DNA from: Enterococcus columbae DSM 7374 = ATCC 51263
GTDB taxonomy: Bacteria > Bacillota > Bacilli > Lactobacillales > Enterococcaceae
Reading direction: 5' to 3'
NCBI RefSeq assembly: GCF_000406925.1
Contig: NZ_KE136347.1
Location: 348,025-412,024, forward strand
Length of the DNA: 64,000 bases
Positions within the stretch are counted from its first letter, which is position 1. Each line of letters begins with the position of its first letter. The position numbers were made by a program, and so were the translations under genes. The notes beneath the pieces are model-generated. The model was not told the DNA's origin and did no database searches. It was given only the letters and a program-made list of their open reading frames with translations. Below, piece after piece: positions 50,881-59,865 of the stretch.

Positions 50881-51708
50881 ATGCGAAAACTAATGTATGC
50901 AATGAGGGGACATGATTTTCAAGACTATACTACACCTGAATCATTGGCTCAAAAAATGGCGATGAAAAAAATCAATGCAGTACAGCTGGCATTAGCCTAT
51001 TCATTTTCTGACATAGCAACGGATGATAAAAAATTAAGTCCAGGCTTAGGCTATACTTTTCAACAAGCCTTTCAAAAGGAGCATGTTTTGATTAGTATTT
51101 TAAGCTGTTACATCAATATGATTCATCCAGATAAGCAAATTCGTGAGCAGCTGTTGCAAAGATTCGAAAGCTATATACGTTATGCTAGTTTTTTTGGTGC
51201 CAAAATTGTAGCAACAGAGACAGGCAATGTTTTACCAGTTATTCAATATACTGAAAAAAATTTTACAGATGAAGCCTTTGAGACTATGATTAGTAGTGTT
51301 TTACGTTTAGTCCAGTATGCTGAAAAACAGAATATATGTGTGGGGATTGAACCAGGCATTAATCATCCTTTACATTCTATTGAAAAAATAGTTCGTTTAT
51401 TGGATAAAATTCATTCACCTAGCTTGGGGATTATTTTAGACCCGACTAATTTAATTACCAGTGATAATTATAATCAGCAATATGAGATGGTAAAGCAATG
51501 TTTAGAATTATTTAGTGAAAGAATAGTTGCATTTCATATTAAGGATTTTATAATTAAAGGGGATAAAATAGTACCAGTTAATCTAGGTCAAGGATTAATG
51601 GACTATAAAGCCTTATTAGATTTAATTGAGGCGTACAAGCCATATTGTCTAACAGTACTTGAAGAAACCAAAGAAGCACATATTTCTTCTATATATTCTG
51701 ATTTATAA
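50881..51708 (+). CDS. Sugar phosphate isomerase/epimerase-like protein
   Basis: 275 residues, xylose isomerase-like TIM barrel. Metal-site residues lie in VATETGNV, GIEPGINHPLHS, ILDPTNL and HIKDF. The substrate is unknown; by context it may act on the uronate or rhamnose released by GH105. Start ATG 50881 (or 50878) follows GCGAGGG; the frame from 50842 overlaps dctM. Confidence 0.8.
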   Translation: MRKLMYAMRGHDFQDYTTPESLAQKMAMKKINAVQLALAYSFSDIATDDKKLSPGLGYTFQQAFQKEHVLISILSCYINMIHPDKQIREQLLQRFESYIRYASFFGAKIVATETGNVLPVIQYTEKNFTDEAFETMISSVLRLVQYAEKQNICVGIEPGINHPLHSIEKIVRLLDKIHSPSLGIILDPTNLITSDNYNQQYEMVKQCLELFSERIVAFHIKDFIIKGDKIVPVNLGQGLMDYKALLDLIEAYKPYCLTVLEETKEAHISSIYSDL

Positions 51709-51733
51709 TTAAAGTAAGGATAACGAAAGTATC

Positions 51734-52624
51734 ATGAACGATTTAAGTAATAAAAAAGTAAATTTTGTCAATTCGATGGTCTCTGATCAATTTGAAATAT
51801 ATCATGTCAAAGATGTTGTTGATCGTCATCAGACCTTATACCATTACCATGATTTTTATGAAATACATGCGACTCTGGCTGGTAAAGCTACCTTTTATCT
51901 TGACGGGAATCAATTTGAAATTGAAGCCGGTACAGTTTTATTAATTGATAGAAATGATTTGCATCGAATCGTTAGTCAGAGCACAGAGATTTTTGAACGT
52001 GTTTATATTTTTATTACTCCTGAATTTTTGCAAACCTTTTCAACTAAAAATACTAATCTAGAAAGCTGCTTCGATTTAATTGATTCAAGAAAAAGCAAGG
52101 TATTAAAAATTAAACCGGATATGTTAAAGAAAATGCTCCAGTTCATTGATTCTGAGCCAAGCGATAATATGTTTGGCTCAGATATTATATATCAGCAACA
52201 ATTAATCCAGTACATCATATTTTTGAATAAGCTAGTCCTATCATCAAAATATGAGCGTGAGCCAACTGTATTGATGCAAAATAAACGGATTGAAGAAATG
52301 ATTAATTATATTTCTCAAAATCTAGATCATTCATTAGATTTAGATGAAATGGAAAAAACATTCTTTGTTAGTAAGTACTATATTACAAGAGAATTCAAAA
52401 AATATACGGGACTGACCTATCATAAATTTGTCCAAAAAAAGAAATTGCTTTATGCGAAGCGTCTATTAAAGACTTATCGCAGTTCAGCAGATATTTATCA
52501 AAAATGTGGTTTTAATTCCTATTCGCATTTTTTAAAATCATTTAAAAAAGAATTTGGGATTACGCCAAAAGAATATATTGAAAAAGAAGCGAAAACTCAA
52601 AGAATTTATTATCAAAATGATTGA
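51734..52624 (+). CDS. AraC family transcriptional regulator
   Basis: 296 residues. N-terminal cupin-like sensor (YHYHDFYEIHATLAGKATFYLDG, IEAGTVLLIDRNDLHRI) and C-terminal double helix-turn-helix (LDEMEKTFFVSKYYITREFKKYTGLTYH ... SADIYQKCGFNSYSHFLKSFKKEFGITPKEY, given in parts). Probably activates its own operon in response to a pectin sugar. Located between the isomerase-like gene and rhaM. Confidence 0.88.
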   Translation: MNDLSNKKVNFVNSMVSDQFEIYHVKDVVDRHQTLYHYHDFYEIHATLAGKATFYLDGNQFEIEAGTVLLIDRNDLHRIVSQSTEIFERVYIFITPEFLQTFSTKNTNLESCFDLIDSRKSKVLKIKPDMLKKMLQFIDSEPSDNMFGSDIIYQQQLIQYIIFLNKLVLSSKYEREPTVLMQNKRIEEMINYISQNLDHSLDLDEMEKTFFVSKYYITREFKKYTGLTYHKFVQKKKLLYAKRLLKTYRSSADIYQKCGFNSYSHFLKSFKKEFGITPKEYIEKEAKTQRIYYQND

Positions 52625-52634
52625 GGTGACTATC

Positions 52635-52949
52635 ATGAAGCAAGCTTTTAAAATGCACCTGTATCCTAATCTGGTAGAAGAATATAAAAAAAGACATGAC
52701 TGTTTATGGCCAGAAATGGTTGAATTGTTGAAGCAGCATGGTGTAAAAAGCTATTCGATTTTTTGGGATAAGGAGACAAATGATTTGTTTGCCTATCTAG
52801 AGATTGAAAATGAAGCACTTTGGAATAAGGTTGCATTAACAGAAATCAATCAAAAATGGTGGAGATATATGCAAGATATCATGGAGACGAATGAGGATTG
52901 CTCACCTGTATCAATGCCATTGAGACCAGTTTTTGATTTAAATGAATAA
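52635..52949 (+). CDS. rhaM: L-rhamnose mutarotase
   Basis: Interconverts the anomers of L-rhamnose before isomerisation. 104 residues. Family residues: N-terminal AFKMHLYPNLVEEYKKRHDCLWPEM, SIFWDKETNDLFAYLEIE and the tryptophan pair NQKWWRYMQDIM. ATG 52635 follows GAGGTGA. It supports rhamnose as a product handled by this operon. Confidence 0.9.
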   Translation: MKQAFKMHLYPNLVEEYKKRHDCLWPEMVELLKQHGVKSYSIFWDKETNDLFAYLEIENEALWNKVALTEINQKWWRYMQDIMETNEDCSPVSMPLRPVFDLNE

Positions 52950-53310
52950 GAGAAAAAAGTAATCAAAAATTAATATTTTTCTGCATAATAAAAATAGTTA
53001 ATTTGTGCTCTTGCATTATTAGTTAAGGCACATTAGTTATTGTATATTAAATTAATTCTGTATGATTGGATATTAAAAAATGTATTTATTTAAAATTACT
53101 GAAATTAATTGAACTAGCTTGTATCAAAATCTAGTTCTATTTTATAATCGTAATAATCATATAAATGAGATATTACAGTTTTTTTATTGAATTAATTGGC
53201 TATATTTTTGCCTAATTCGGTTAACAGATAACTCCTTTTGTGTAGTATGTCGGCTATACTATAACAAATTGGAGTTTTTTTGTATTGTAAACAAAAATGA
53301 CTTAAGTAAT
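52950..53310 (+). other. Gene-free AT-rich stretch before the IS66 element
   Basis: 361 bp. It holds GAACTAG/CTAGTTC (53111-53137) followed by TATTTT and a better terminator at 53230-53281. No open frame of note. Confidence 0.6.
53230..53282 (+). terminator. Terminator of the first pectin operon
   Basis: AACTCC pairs with GGAGTT and an inner TAGTAT with ATACTA; TTTTTTT follows. Confidence 0.65.
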
Positions 53311-53318
53311 GTTGGAGC
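53311..53318 (+). repeat. 8-bp target site duplication, left
   Basis: GTTGGAGC directly before the IS66 left end, identical to the bases after the right end. Confidence 0.85.
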
Positions 53319-53428
53319 GTAAGCGTCCAATAACGATATACCTCGTTATTGGGGGATTAAAAATGAACCCTGATTCACCAAACAATATCCAGGGTAGTCG
53401 ATTACTTGTATTAGCAGCGAAAAGCTAA

Positions 53429-53472
53429 AACACGTCAAGATTTCCATCGACCTTGGCGTGTTTTTTCTACAG
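53429..53472 (+). terminator. Terminator-like hairpin inside the IS66 left end
   Basis: AAACACGTCAAG/CTTGGCGTGTTT stem then TTTTC; it reads as a terminator on the plus strand, opposite to the tnp genes. Confidence 0.6.
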
Positions 53473-53483
53473 TTATAGGCGCT

Positions 53484-53681
53484 TTACCACTGATCATCAA
53501 ATAGATTCATTTGTTTATGATGACGCTTCGTTTTTGGAGAGGATTTTTTCGATAGTTTTTCTGTAAGATCAGCGACTTGTTCGCGTAAAAGCGCAAGTTC
53601 ATTGGACATTGCTTCAATTGTTTTTACCTGTGTTTCAATTGTTTTTGTCAGTCTTTCAATCGTTTTTTCTGATGATGACAT
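53484..53681 (-). pseudogene. tnpC: IS66 transposase TnpC, N-terminal fragment
   Basis: 65 residues: a coiled-coil (ERLTKTIETQVKTIEAMSNE...LREQVADLTEKL) and the basic stretch KSSPKTKRHHKQMNLFDD, the usual start of IS66 transposases of about 500 residues. It ends with QW-stop where the rest was deleted. The catalytic domain is absent. Confidence 0.8.
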
Positions 53682-53735
53682 CTTCGTTAACTCCTCAAGA
53701 TTTTTCTTTATTATACGCGAAAAAAAGCCGGCATT

Positions 53736-54086
53736 TCAATAGAAATGACGACTTTGACTCTCCAAAATTTTTGGTGTAATAGAAAATCCTTTCATTAACC
53801 ATTCAACTTGTTCAGGCGTTAAAGCCCGAACCTCCGCAATACTTCTTGGCCAAGTTAGTTGTCCATTTTCAAAACGCTTATAAAGCAACCAGAATCCTTC
53901 ACCATCCCAGTAGAGGGCTTTAAATCGATCACTTTTTCCACCACAAAAAAGAAAGACGGATTTTGAAAAAGGGTCTAAAGCAAATTGTGACTGAATAAGG
54001 TAAGCCAGTGAATCGATACCTTTTCGTAAATCCGTTTTCCCACAAACAATGTAGACGGGCCCCAGATCACTTAAGTTTAGTCCCAT
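53736..54086 (-). CDS. tnpB: IS66 accessory protein TnpB
   Basis: 116 residues, full length. YIVCGKTDLRKGIDSLAYLIQ, VFLFCGGKSDRFKALYWDGEGFWLLYKR and ALTPEQVEWLMKGF are characteristic of IS66 Orf2. Unrelated to the IS605 nuclease of the same name. Its start overlaps the end of tnpA by 20 bp. Confidence 0.92.
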   Translation of the reverse strand: MGLNLSDLGPVYIVCGKTDLRKGIDSLAYLIQSQFALDPFSKSVFLFCGGKSDRFKALYWDGEGFWLLYKRFENGQLTWPRSIAEVRALTPEQVEWLMKGFSITPKILESQSRHFY

Positions 54087-54261
54087 AAGCGAACACCTTC
54101 TCTAAAATTTCATTTCGTTGAGAGGCATCAAGTGATGAGAAAAAGCTGAGCTCAATCGATCCCACTTTACAACGAAGCAATAGCTCGTTTTTGGTTCGTT
54201 GCTTGCAGTGTTGCGTGCCAGTTTTGGGCATCGCTAGAGGGACAATGGGTTGTTTCATCAT
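54067..54261 (-). CDS. tnpA: IS66 accessory protein TnpA (short)
   Basis: 64 residues. The second half KVGSIELSFFSSLDASQRNEILEKVF matches the C-terminal part of IS66 Orf1, but the N-terminal helix-turn-helix of longer forms is not present. It begins 83 bp inside the right end, so either a short variant or a shortened gene. Confidence 0.65.
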   Translation of the reverse strand: MMKQPIVPLAMPKTGTQHCKQRTKNELLLRCKVGSIELSFFSSLDASQRNEILEKVFAYGTKLK

Positions 54262-54344
54262 AAAAAATCCTCCAATCTTCTGTTTGAATACAGTATAACT
54301 GGAGGACTAGATAGATGCGATACACCTTGTTATTGGGCGCTTAC

Positions 54345-54352
54345 GTTGGAGC
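54345..54352 (+). repeat. 8-bp target site duplication, right
   Basis: GTTGGAGC directly after the IS66 right end; partner of the copy at 53311. Confidence 0.85.
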
Positions 54353-54423
54353 GGCAATTAACTATCAGTGAAGATAATGAATTTATTTGAAATACTGTAT
54401 TTTATCAAAAAAATTTTCATCTA

Positions 54424-54450
54424 TTGACTTTTTTTGTTATACGATACAAT
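54424..54450 (+). promoter_or_regulatory. Candidate promoter of the second pectin operon
   Basis: TTGACT and TACAAT with a 15-bp spacer, 92 bp before the start codon. The short spacer makes the exact hexamers uncertain. Confidence 0.45.
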
Positions 54451-54509
54451 TATGGTTATTTATCAAAAATAGTCAATTGAAAGAAAAATAAAACGCATTA
54501 TCATAAAAA

Positions 54510-54524
54510 TGTAAACGTTTTACA
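54510..54524 (+). promoter_or_regulatory. cre site before the solute-binding protein gene
   Basis: TGTAAACGTTTTACA is a near-perfect palindrome matching the CcpA cre consensus, 6 bp before the ribosome binding site AGGAGGA. Confidence 0.75.
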
Positions 54525-54541
54525 TTCAGGAGGAATAAACA

Positions 54542-56071
54542 ATGAAAAAAACAATTAGTTTAGGTATTGCGCTTACAAGTATGTTTTTATTAAGTGCATG
54601 TGGTAGCAAGAAAGATACCCAAAAAGGAGAATCAGAGAATAACAATACGATAAATATACTGTCTCCATTTATCGAAACAGAACCACCTACCAAAGATAGT
54701 GTAGTATTGAAAAAATTAGAAAAGGAAACAGGAAAGAAAATTAACATTACATGGACGCCTAATACTTCATATGAAGATAAAATGAATATTACCTTAGCAT
54801 CAGATAATGTTCCTCAAATTATGGTTGTTCAACAAAAATCAGGTGGCTTTATCAAATCAGCAGAAAATGGAGCATTCTGGGATTTATCTAAATACTTAAA
54901 AGATTATCCCAACTTGAAACAAGCAAATCCTGATGTATTGAATAACTCTTCAGTAAATGGCAAGGTATATGGAATTTATCGTAAAAGAGATGCCATGCGA
55001 ACAGCGGTCATCATTCGTAAAGACTGGTTGAAAAAATTAGGACTTGATTTACCAAAAAATACAGAGGACTTATATAATTTAGCAAAAGCATTCACAGAAA
55101 ATGACCCTGATGGCAATGGTAAGAATGATACTTACGGTATCATCATTCCAAAATGGCCTGGTTCAATAAATACGAATAGTCCATATGATGTTTTTGCAAC
55201 ATGGTTTGGAGCTGGTAATACTTGGGTAGAAAAAGATGGTAAATTAGAACCAAGCTTTATGAATGATGAATATTTAGAATCAATGAAATATGTTAAAGAT
55301 ATGATTAGCAAAGGATATATCAATAAAGATTTTGCCACATTAGCAGCAGATAAATGGAATGATCCTTTCATTAACGGTCAAGGTGGAATTATTGTTGATA
55401 CATTCTCAAGAGCAGACACCATTAGTAATTTATATGAAAAAGCGCATCCAGGTGAAGATATTGTAGTGTTTACTGGTAACTTAGAAAATGCTAAGGGTGA
55501 ATTTAATCCTCTTCCAACTGGAGGTTATTCAGGTATTTTAGCTATTCCTAAAGCTAGTGTAAAAACGGAAAAAGAATTAAAAGATATTTTGAAATTCTTA
55601 GATAAATTAAATGGTAAGGATATTCAAATTTTGATTAACAATGGGATTGAAGGTAAAAACTTCAAACTTGAAGATGGTATGACAGTAGCTATGGAAGGTA
55701 ACGAAGCTGAAAAAATTTCTAATGATGTAAAGAGCTTCTCTCAAATTGGTATGAATGTTACAAAGGAAATTCAATTCTACTATCCAAAACCTGCAACTCC
55801 TGAGAAACAAGAAAAATTTGATTTACGTCAAAAAATTATGGCAAGTGATTTAAAGAAAGCTGTATTCAATCCAGCAGCTTCATACATTACTGATACTTTT
55901 GTTACTAAAGGTACGCAACTAGATCAAATTATTAGTGATGCACGTATTAAATATGTTGCTGGACAAATGGATGACAAGGGGTGGAAAGATACAATTCAAT
56001 TATGGAAAGATCAAGGTGGTACACAATTAATTAAAGAAACTAATGATCTTCATAAAAAATTATCTAAATAG
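54542..56071 (+). CDS. ABC importer solute-binding lipoprotein (LplA/YtcQ-like)
   Basis: Captures oligosaccharides outside the cell for the LplB/LplC-type permeases encoded at 59852-61701. 509 residues, lipoprotein signal peptide ending LLSACG. The mature part has the type I sugar-binding fold (ENGAFWDLSKYLKDYPNLK, VYGIYRKRDAMRTAVIIRKDWL). DPDGNGKNDTYG near residue 185 is an EF-hand-like calcium loop often seen in this family. By context the ligand is a rhamnogalacturonan oligosaccharide. The ATPase is not in the window; such importers usually share MsmX. Confidence 0.92.
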   Translation: MKKTISLGIALTSMFLLSACGSKKDTQKGESENNNTINILSPFIETEPPTKDSVVLKKLEKETGKKINITWTPNTSYEDKMNITLASDNVPQIMVVQQKSGGFIKSAENGAFWDLSKYLKDYPNLKQANPDVLNNSSVNGKVYGIYRKRDAMRTAVIIRKDWLKKLGLDLPKNTEDLYNLAKAFTENDPDGNGKNDTYGIIIPKWPGSINTNSPYDVFATWFGAGNTWVEKDGKLEPSFMNDEYLESMKYVKDMISKGYINKDFATLAADKWNDPFINGQGGIIVDTFSRADTISNLYEKAHPGEDIVVFTGNLENAKGEFNPLPTGGYSGILAIPKASVKTEKELKDILKFLDKLNGKDIQILINNGIEGKNFKLEDGMTVAMEGNEAEKISNDVKSFSQIGMNVTKEIQFYYPKPATPEKQEKFDLRQKIMASDLKKAVFNPAASYITDTFVTKGTQLDQIISDARIKYVAGQMDDKGWKDTIQLWKDQGGTQLIKETNDLHKKLSK

Positions 56072-56079
56072 TCTTTGAT

Positions 56080-56110
56080 AATGCATGTGGGGATTTTCCC
56101 ACATGCATTT
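56080..56110 (+). terminator. Intercistronic hairpin after the binding-protein gene
   Basis: AATGCATGTGGG/CCCACATGCATT with loop GATTTT and only three T after it. More likely to stabilise the upstream mRNA or partly stop transcription than a full terminator. Confidence 0.6.
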
Positions 56111-56127
56111 AGAAAGGAAAATAAGCT

Positions 56128-56775
56128 ATGAAATTATTGTATAGTAACTCACTTTCAGATAAAGATTGTGTGAATGAATTTATTTACGAAGGGAATGTAA
56201 TTAGAGAAGTAAATCAAGGATTAATCCTTTCAAATGGTGATGATCTTTCAAAAGGTGACCACGCTCATTGGACAACTTGGTTAAATCATAAATTTCCAGA
56301 TAATATTTGTATCACTTGGGAATTTAAACCGTTGAGTGATGAAGGATTATGTATGTTTTTCTTTTCTGCGCTAGGTTTATTAGGAGAAAGTATTTTTGAT
56401 GAAAAACTTGCTAAGAGAGATGGCTTTTATGCTCAATATCATTCTGGAGACATTAATACTTATCATATTTCTTACTATAGAAGAAAGTATGAGACTGAAC
56501 GGTATTTTGAAACATGTAATTTAAGAAAGAGTAAGGGATTTAAGTTAGTTGCTCAGGGTGCAGATCCTATTCCGTATTATAAAGATGCAATTGATTTTTA
56601 CCAAATAAAAGTTATAAAACAGGGTTGGCTAATCAACTTTTTCATAAATGATTTACTCATTTTTAAATGGGAGGATGAAGAAGATAACTATTGGAAAGAT
56701 GGCTATATTGGCTTTAGACAAATGGCGCCAATGAAAGCTATCTATCGGAATTTGAATGTATTTCAATTGGAGTGA
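56128..56775 (+). CDS. DUF1961 family protein (YesU-like)
   Basis: 215 residues, beta-rich, no signal peptide. GDHAHWTTWLNHKFPDNICITWEFKPLSDEGLCMFFFSALG and the late DGYIGFRQMAPMKAIYRNLNVF match DUF1961, which includes YesU of the Bacillus rhamnogalacturonan cluster. Concanavalin-like fold; function not proven. Preceded by AGAAAGGAA. Confidence 0.82.
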   Translation: MKLLYSNSLSDKDCVNEFIYEGNVIREVNQGLILSNGDDLSKGDHAHWTTWLNHKFPDNICITWEFKPLSDEGLCMFFFSALGLLGESIFDEKLAKRDGFYAQYHSGDINTYHISYYRRKYETERYFETCNLRKSKGFKLVAQGADPIPYYKDAIDFYQIKVIKQGWLINFFINDLLIFKWEDEEDNYWKDGYIGFRQMAPMKAIYRNLNVFQLE

Positions 56776-56780
56776 ACGTG

Positions 56781-57356
56781 ATGGTTGAAAAATTCTATCG
56801 AGGTACAGAGATAATCTATACTTGCTTTTTAATAAATATATTTGTATTAATTGGGACTTTGCTTGGTGGTGTGATTTTTGGTATTAGTCCTAGTATCCAG
56901 TCAGGTCATGCGCTTACAAAAAAATATATGATGGGTAAAAAAGTTCATTTTATTAAAGAATATATAGAATTATATAGAAAAAATTTTTTGATTGCGAATA
57001 AAAATGTTCTCCCTATAATCATTTTTTGCGTAATCCCTTTAATACTTCTGCATTTTAAACACGTATCTTTAACTTATAGTGCACCAATTGTAATTATGAT
57101 TTTGAACATCCTTTTTTCAATGTCAGAATATTATGAGTTAAGTAGTAAAAATCTATATCTTAATGTCTTTAGATTTATTACTGCAAATATTTTTGGAAAT
57201 ATCTTAGGGATTTGTTGGTTTTATATTTGTTGGTATTTATCCATGTTAATACCAGGCCTAATTCCGTTTTTAAGTATTGGACTATGGATATATGGAAATA
57301 TGGCAATATATACAAAGCTTTATACAGATAACGAAAATGCAAAAGTAGGTGAATGA
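56781..57356 (+). CDS. DUF624 membrane protein (YesL-like)
   Basis: 191 residues with about five membrane segments. GTLLGGVIFGISPSIQSGHAL is the DUF624 hallmark; YesL is its homologue in the Bacillus pectin cluster. Unknown role, often next to oligosaccharide ABC importers. ATG 56781 follows TTGGAG, which lies in the end of the YesU-like gene. Confidence 0.82.
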   Translation: MVEKFYRGTEIIYTCFLINIFVLIGTLLGGVIFGISPSIQSGHALTKKYMMGKKVHFIKEYIELYRKNFLIANKNVLPIIIFCVIPLILLHFKHVSLTYSAPIVIMILNILFSMSEYYELSSKNLYLNVFRFITANIFGNILGICWFYICWYLSMLIPGLIPFLSIGLWIYGNMAIYTKLYTDNENAKVGE

Positions 57357-57357
57357 A

Positions 57358-59865
57358 TTGAATTTAAAATGGTTGGATAATAAACCAAAAATGAAAACAG
57401 GGGTTACATGGGGGATCCCTTGGAATAGAGGAGAATTGTCTCAAGAAAAGTTCAGTCAGTCTGAAATATTAGTAGCTAATAAATTAACTCAAAAGAAAAT
57501 TTTAGCATATTGGCCAGATGGATCAGTAAAATGGACCTCTCATGCTGCTGTATTTGATGTAAATGAAGAAGTAAATCAAGTATCTTTGGAAGCAACAACA
57601 AAGTCAGAAACAGTATTCATTGCAAATGAAAAATTTAATGGAATATTTATTGAAAATGGTATCTTTCAAGTATTTTTCCCTAAACACGGTGAAGGTAAGA
57701 ATATTATAGATTATGTAAAAGTAAATGAAAAATATAGTTTGAAAAATTTACGATTAGTTTCTGTTTTTGATAAGGTACCTATGTCTTTTCAATTGACAAA
57801 TGCTGAAATTGAAGACAATGGACCTATCAAAGCAGTTATTCGTTGTGACTTGAATTTATTAGATCATATCGGAAAAATTTTGCAATCGGTTACTATACGT
57901 TTTAAATTTTATTCACAATTATCAAAATTTGAAATTCAACATACCTTATTTATTCATTCAGATAAATGTTGTGATGGTGTTGGATTATTTTTTGATGTAC
58001 CTCTTGAAGGAGAAAATTGGAATCGTCAAATCAAGTTTGTTGGTGAAAATCAAGTTTATTGTGAAGCTAGTCAACTATTAATTTCTAGACGGCATTATGA
58101 AAAGAATGAAGCCTATAAACATCAAACAAAAGGACAAATTGTTACACTTGATGAGAGTGATGGTGCGATGCTCAGCCATGCTAAGAAAAATGCGGTTTGG
58201 AACAATTTTTGGTTAAATCAAGTAACTGCTTCATCTTTTGAAATAAAAAAACAAACCAAAGAAGGATATTCGAGAATCCAAGTTGGTAGTGGAAATAGAA
58301 GTAAAGGTGCTGTATATGTTGGTGATGGCAACGGCGGCGTAACTATACAAATTGATAAATTCTGGCAAAAATATCCAAGTGGGATTGAGGTTGCAGGTTT
58401 ATCAGAGCGGTCTTGTACGATGAAGGCGTGGTTATGGAGTCCGGAAGCGCAACCAATGGAATTTCATCATTATGATTCTGAAAGTCATATGTTAAGTGCT
58501 TATGAAGGGATGGACGAATTTCGTTCTACCCCGATTGGTATAGCCAATACAAGTAGTTTGTTTGTCAACATTGCCACTAAACCGGCTTTTAATAATGAAA
58601 TATTAGCATTTGCACAAGAAAATATTCACCCAGCTCATCTTGTGTGTTTGCCTCAAGATTATAAAAATAGTCATGTATTTGGTACCTATTCTCTTCCGAA
58701 TGAAACAAATAGTTATTTGGAACACCAAATGGAGATATTGAGAGAATTTTACTTTGATGAAGTGGAGCAAAGAGATTGGTATGGATACTGGAATTTTGGC
58801 GATGTGATGCATACTTACGATAAGTATAGACATCAATGGCGATATGATTTAGGTGGTTATGCATGGCAAAATACAGAGTTGGTACCTAATATTTGGTTAT
58901 GGTTAGAATTCTTAAGAAGTGGCGATGCAAAAACGTATTATTTTGCTGAAGCGATGACTAGACATACTTCTGAAGTAGATCAGTATCATTTCGGTGAGTA
59001 TAAAGGTCTTGGTTCCAGACATAATGTAATGCATTGGGGATGCCAAGCAAAAGAAGCTAGAATTTCCATGGCTGGTTTACATAGATACTATTATTATTTA
59101 TCTGGTGGCGATGAACGAATTGGCGAAATTTTAGAACAAGTGAAAGATAATGAATACTCATTGAAAAATTTACCTCCGATGCGTGAATTTTTCAATGTGG
59201 AAGAGGAAGATATTATTCCTATTCGTACGGGTCCAGATTGGGCAGCTTTAGTTTCCAATTGGTTTACACAATGGGAACGTACTGGAGATAAAAAATATTT
59301 AAACAAGATTTTAACTGGAATCGATTCGATTAAGAAAATGCCAGATAGATTACTTTCAGGCCCAACTGTTCTGATGAATATGGAAACAAAAGAATTATCC
59401 TATATGGGCACAGGTAATGATGGTGGATACCACATGATTATTTCTTTTGGTGCTCCTCAAGTTTGGTTGGAATTAGCTGAAAACATTAATGATGAGAAAT
59501 GGAATGCAATGTTAGCTGAATTTGGATGGTTTTATAGTTTATCAAATGAAGAGAAAATCAAAGAATCTGGATCAAAATTGGATGATAAACATTTTGCTTG
59601 GCCAATGTTTGCAGCTACAATAATGGCTTATGCAGATTCTGATTATCATACTCGTAATAGGGTGAACGAACTATTGGTAAAAAGTAATTTATCTGGAATC
59701 CCGTTACCTGTTGAAAAAACAATGAGTACAGTGGAAACTTATAAAACTATAAAAGAGATGCCTTGGATTTCGACGAATGTGGTCTCTCAATGGTGTTTGA
59801 ATTTAATCTGTTCACAAGGGTATTTAAGTGAAGGTTTGGAGGCGAAAAAAGATGGAAGTGACTGA
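57358..59865 (+). CDS. PcRGLX/YetA-like protein (exo-rhamnogalacturonan lyase family)
   Basis: 835 residues, no signal peptide. The layout is that of the PcRGLX/YetA family: N-terminal beta domain with WGIPWNRGEL and YWPDGSVKWTSHAA, a beta-sandwich in the middle, and a C-terminal alpha/alpha toroid (YGYWNFGDVMHTYD, WQNTELVPNIWLWLEFLRSG, SRHNVMHWGCQAKEARISMAGLHRYYYYLSGGDE; given in parts). The fungal relative is an exo-lyase on rhamnogalacturonan; the bacterial activity is inferred. TTG 57358 follows AGGTGA; GTG 57349 lies inside that site. Confidence 0.83.
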   Translation: MNLKWLDNKPKMKTGVTWGIPWNRGELSQEKFSQSEILVANKLTQKKILAYWPDGSVKWTSHAAVFDVNEEVNQVSLEATTKSETVFIANEKFNGIFIENGIFQVFFPKHGEGKNIIDYVKVNEKYSLKNLRLVSVFDKVPMSFQLTNAEIEDNGPIKAVIRCDLNLLDHIGKILQSVTIRFKFYSQLSKFEIQHTLFIHSDKCCDGVGLFFDVPLEGENWNRQIKFVGENQVYCEASQLLISRRHYEKNEAYKHQTKGQIVTLDESDGAMLSHAKKNAVWNNFWLNQVTASSFEIKKQTKEGYSRIQVGSGNRSKGAVYVGDGNGGVTIQIDKFWQKYPSGIEVAGLSERSCTMKAWLWSPEAQPMEFHHYDSESHMLSAYEGMDEFRSTPIGIANTSSLFVNIATKPAFNNEILAFAQENIHPAHLVCLPQDYKNSHVFGTYSLPNETNSYLEHQMEILREFYFDEVEQRDWYGYWNFGDVMHTYDKYRHQWRYDLGGYAWQNTELVPNIWLWLEFLRSGDAKTYYFAEAMTRHTSEVDQYHFGEYKGLGSRHNVMHWGCQAKEARISMAGLHRYYYYLSGGDERIGEILEQVKDNEYSLKNLPPMREFFNVEEEDIIPIRTGPDWAALVSNWFTQWERTGDKKYLNKILTGIDSIKKMPDRLLSGPTVLMNMETKELSYMGTGNDGGYHMIISFGAPQVWLELAENINDEKWNAMLAEFGWFYSLSNEEKIKESGSKLDDKHFAWPMFAATIMAYADSDYHTRNRVNELLVKSNLSGIPLPVEKTMSTVETYKTIKEMPWISTNVVSQWCLNLICSQGYLSEGLEAKKDGSD

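Larger units (their letters stand above)
53319..54344 (+). mobile_element. IS66 family element with internal deletion
   Basis: 1026 bp. Ends are imperfect inverted repeats starting GTAAGCG: GTAAGCGTCCAATAAC on the left, and GTAAGCGCCCAATAAC read inward from the right. Flanked by the 8-bp duplication GTTGGAGC, the length typical of IS66. Genes tnpA (short), tnpB and a truncated tnpC lie on the minus strand. The large transposase is almost entirely missing, so the element cannot move alone. Confidence 0.9.

Noticed and set aside
53736-54086. IS605-type TnpB nuclease as helper for the intron
   Set aside because: This TnpB is the IS66 accessory protein, unrelated to the RNA-guided nuclease despite the name.
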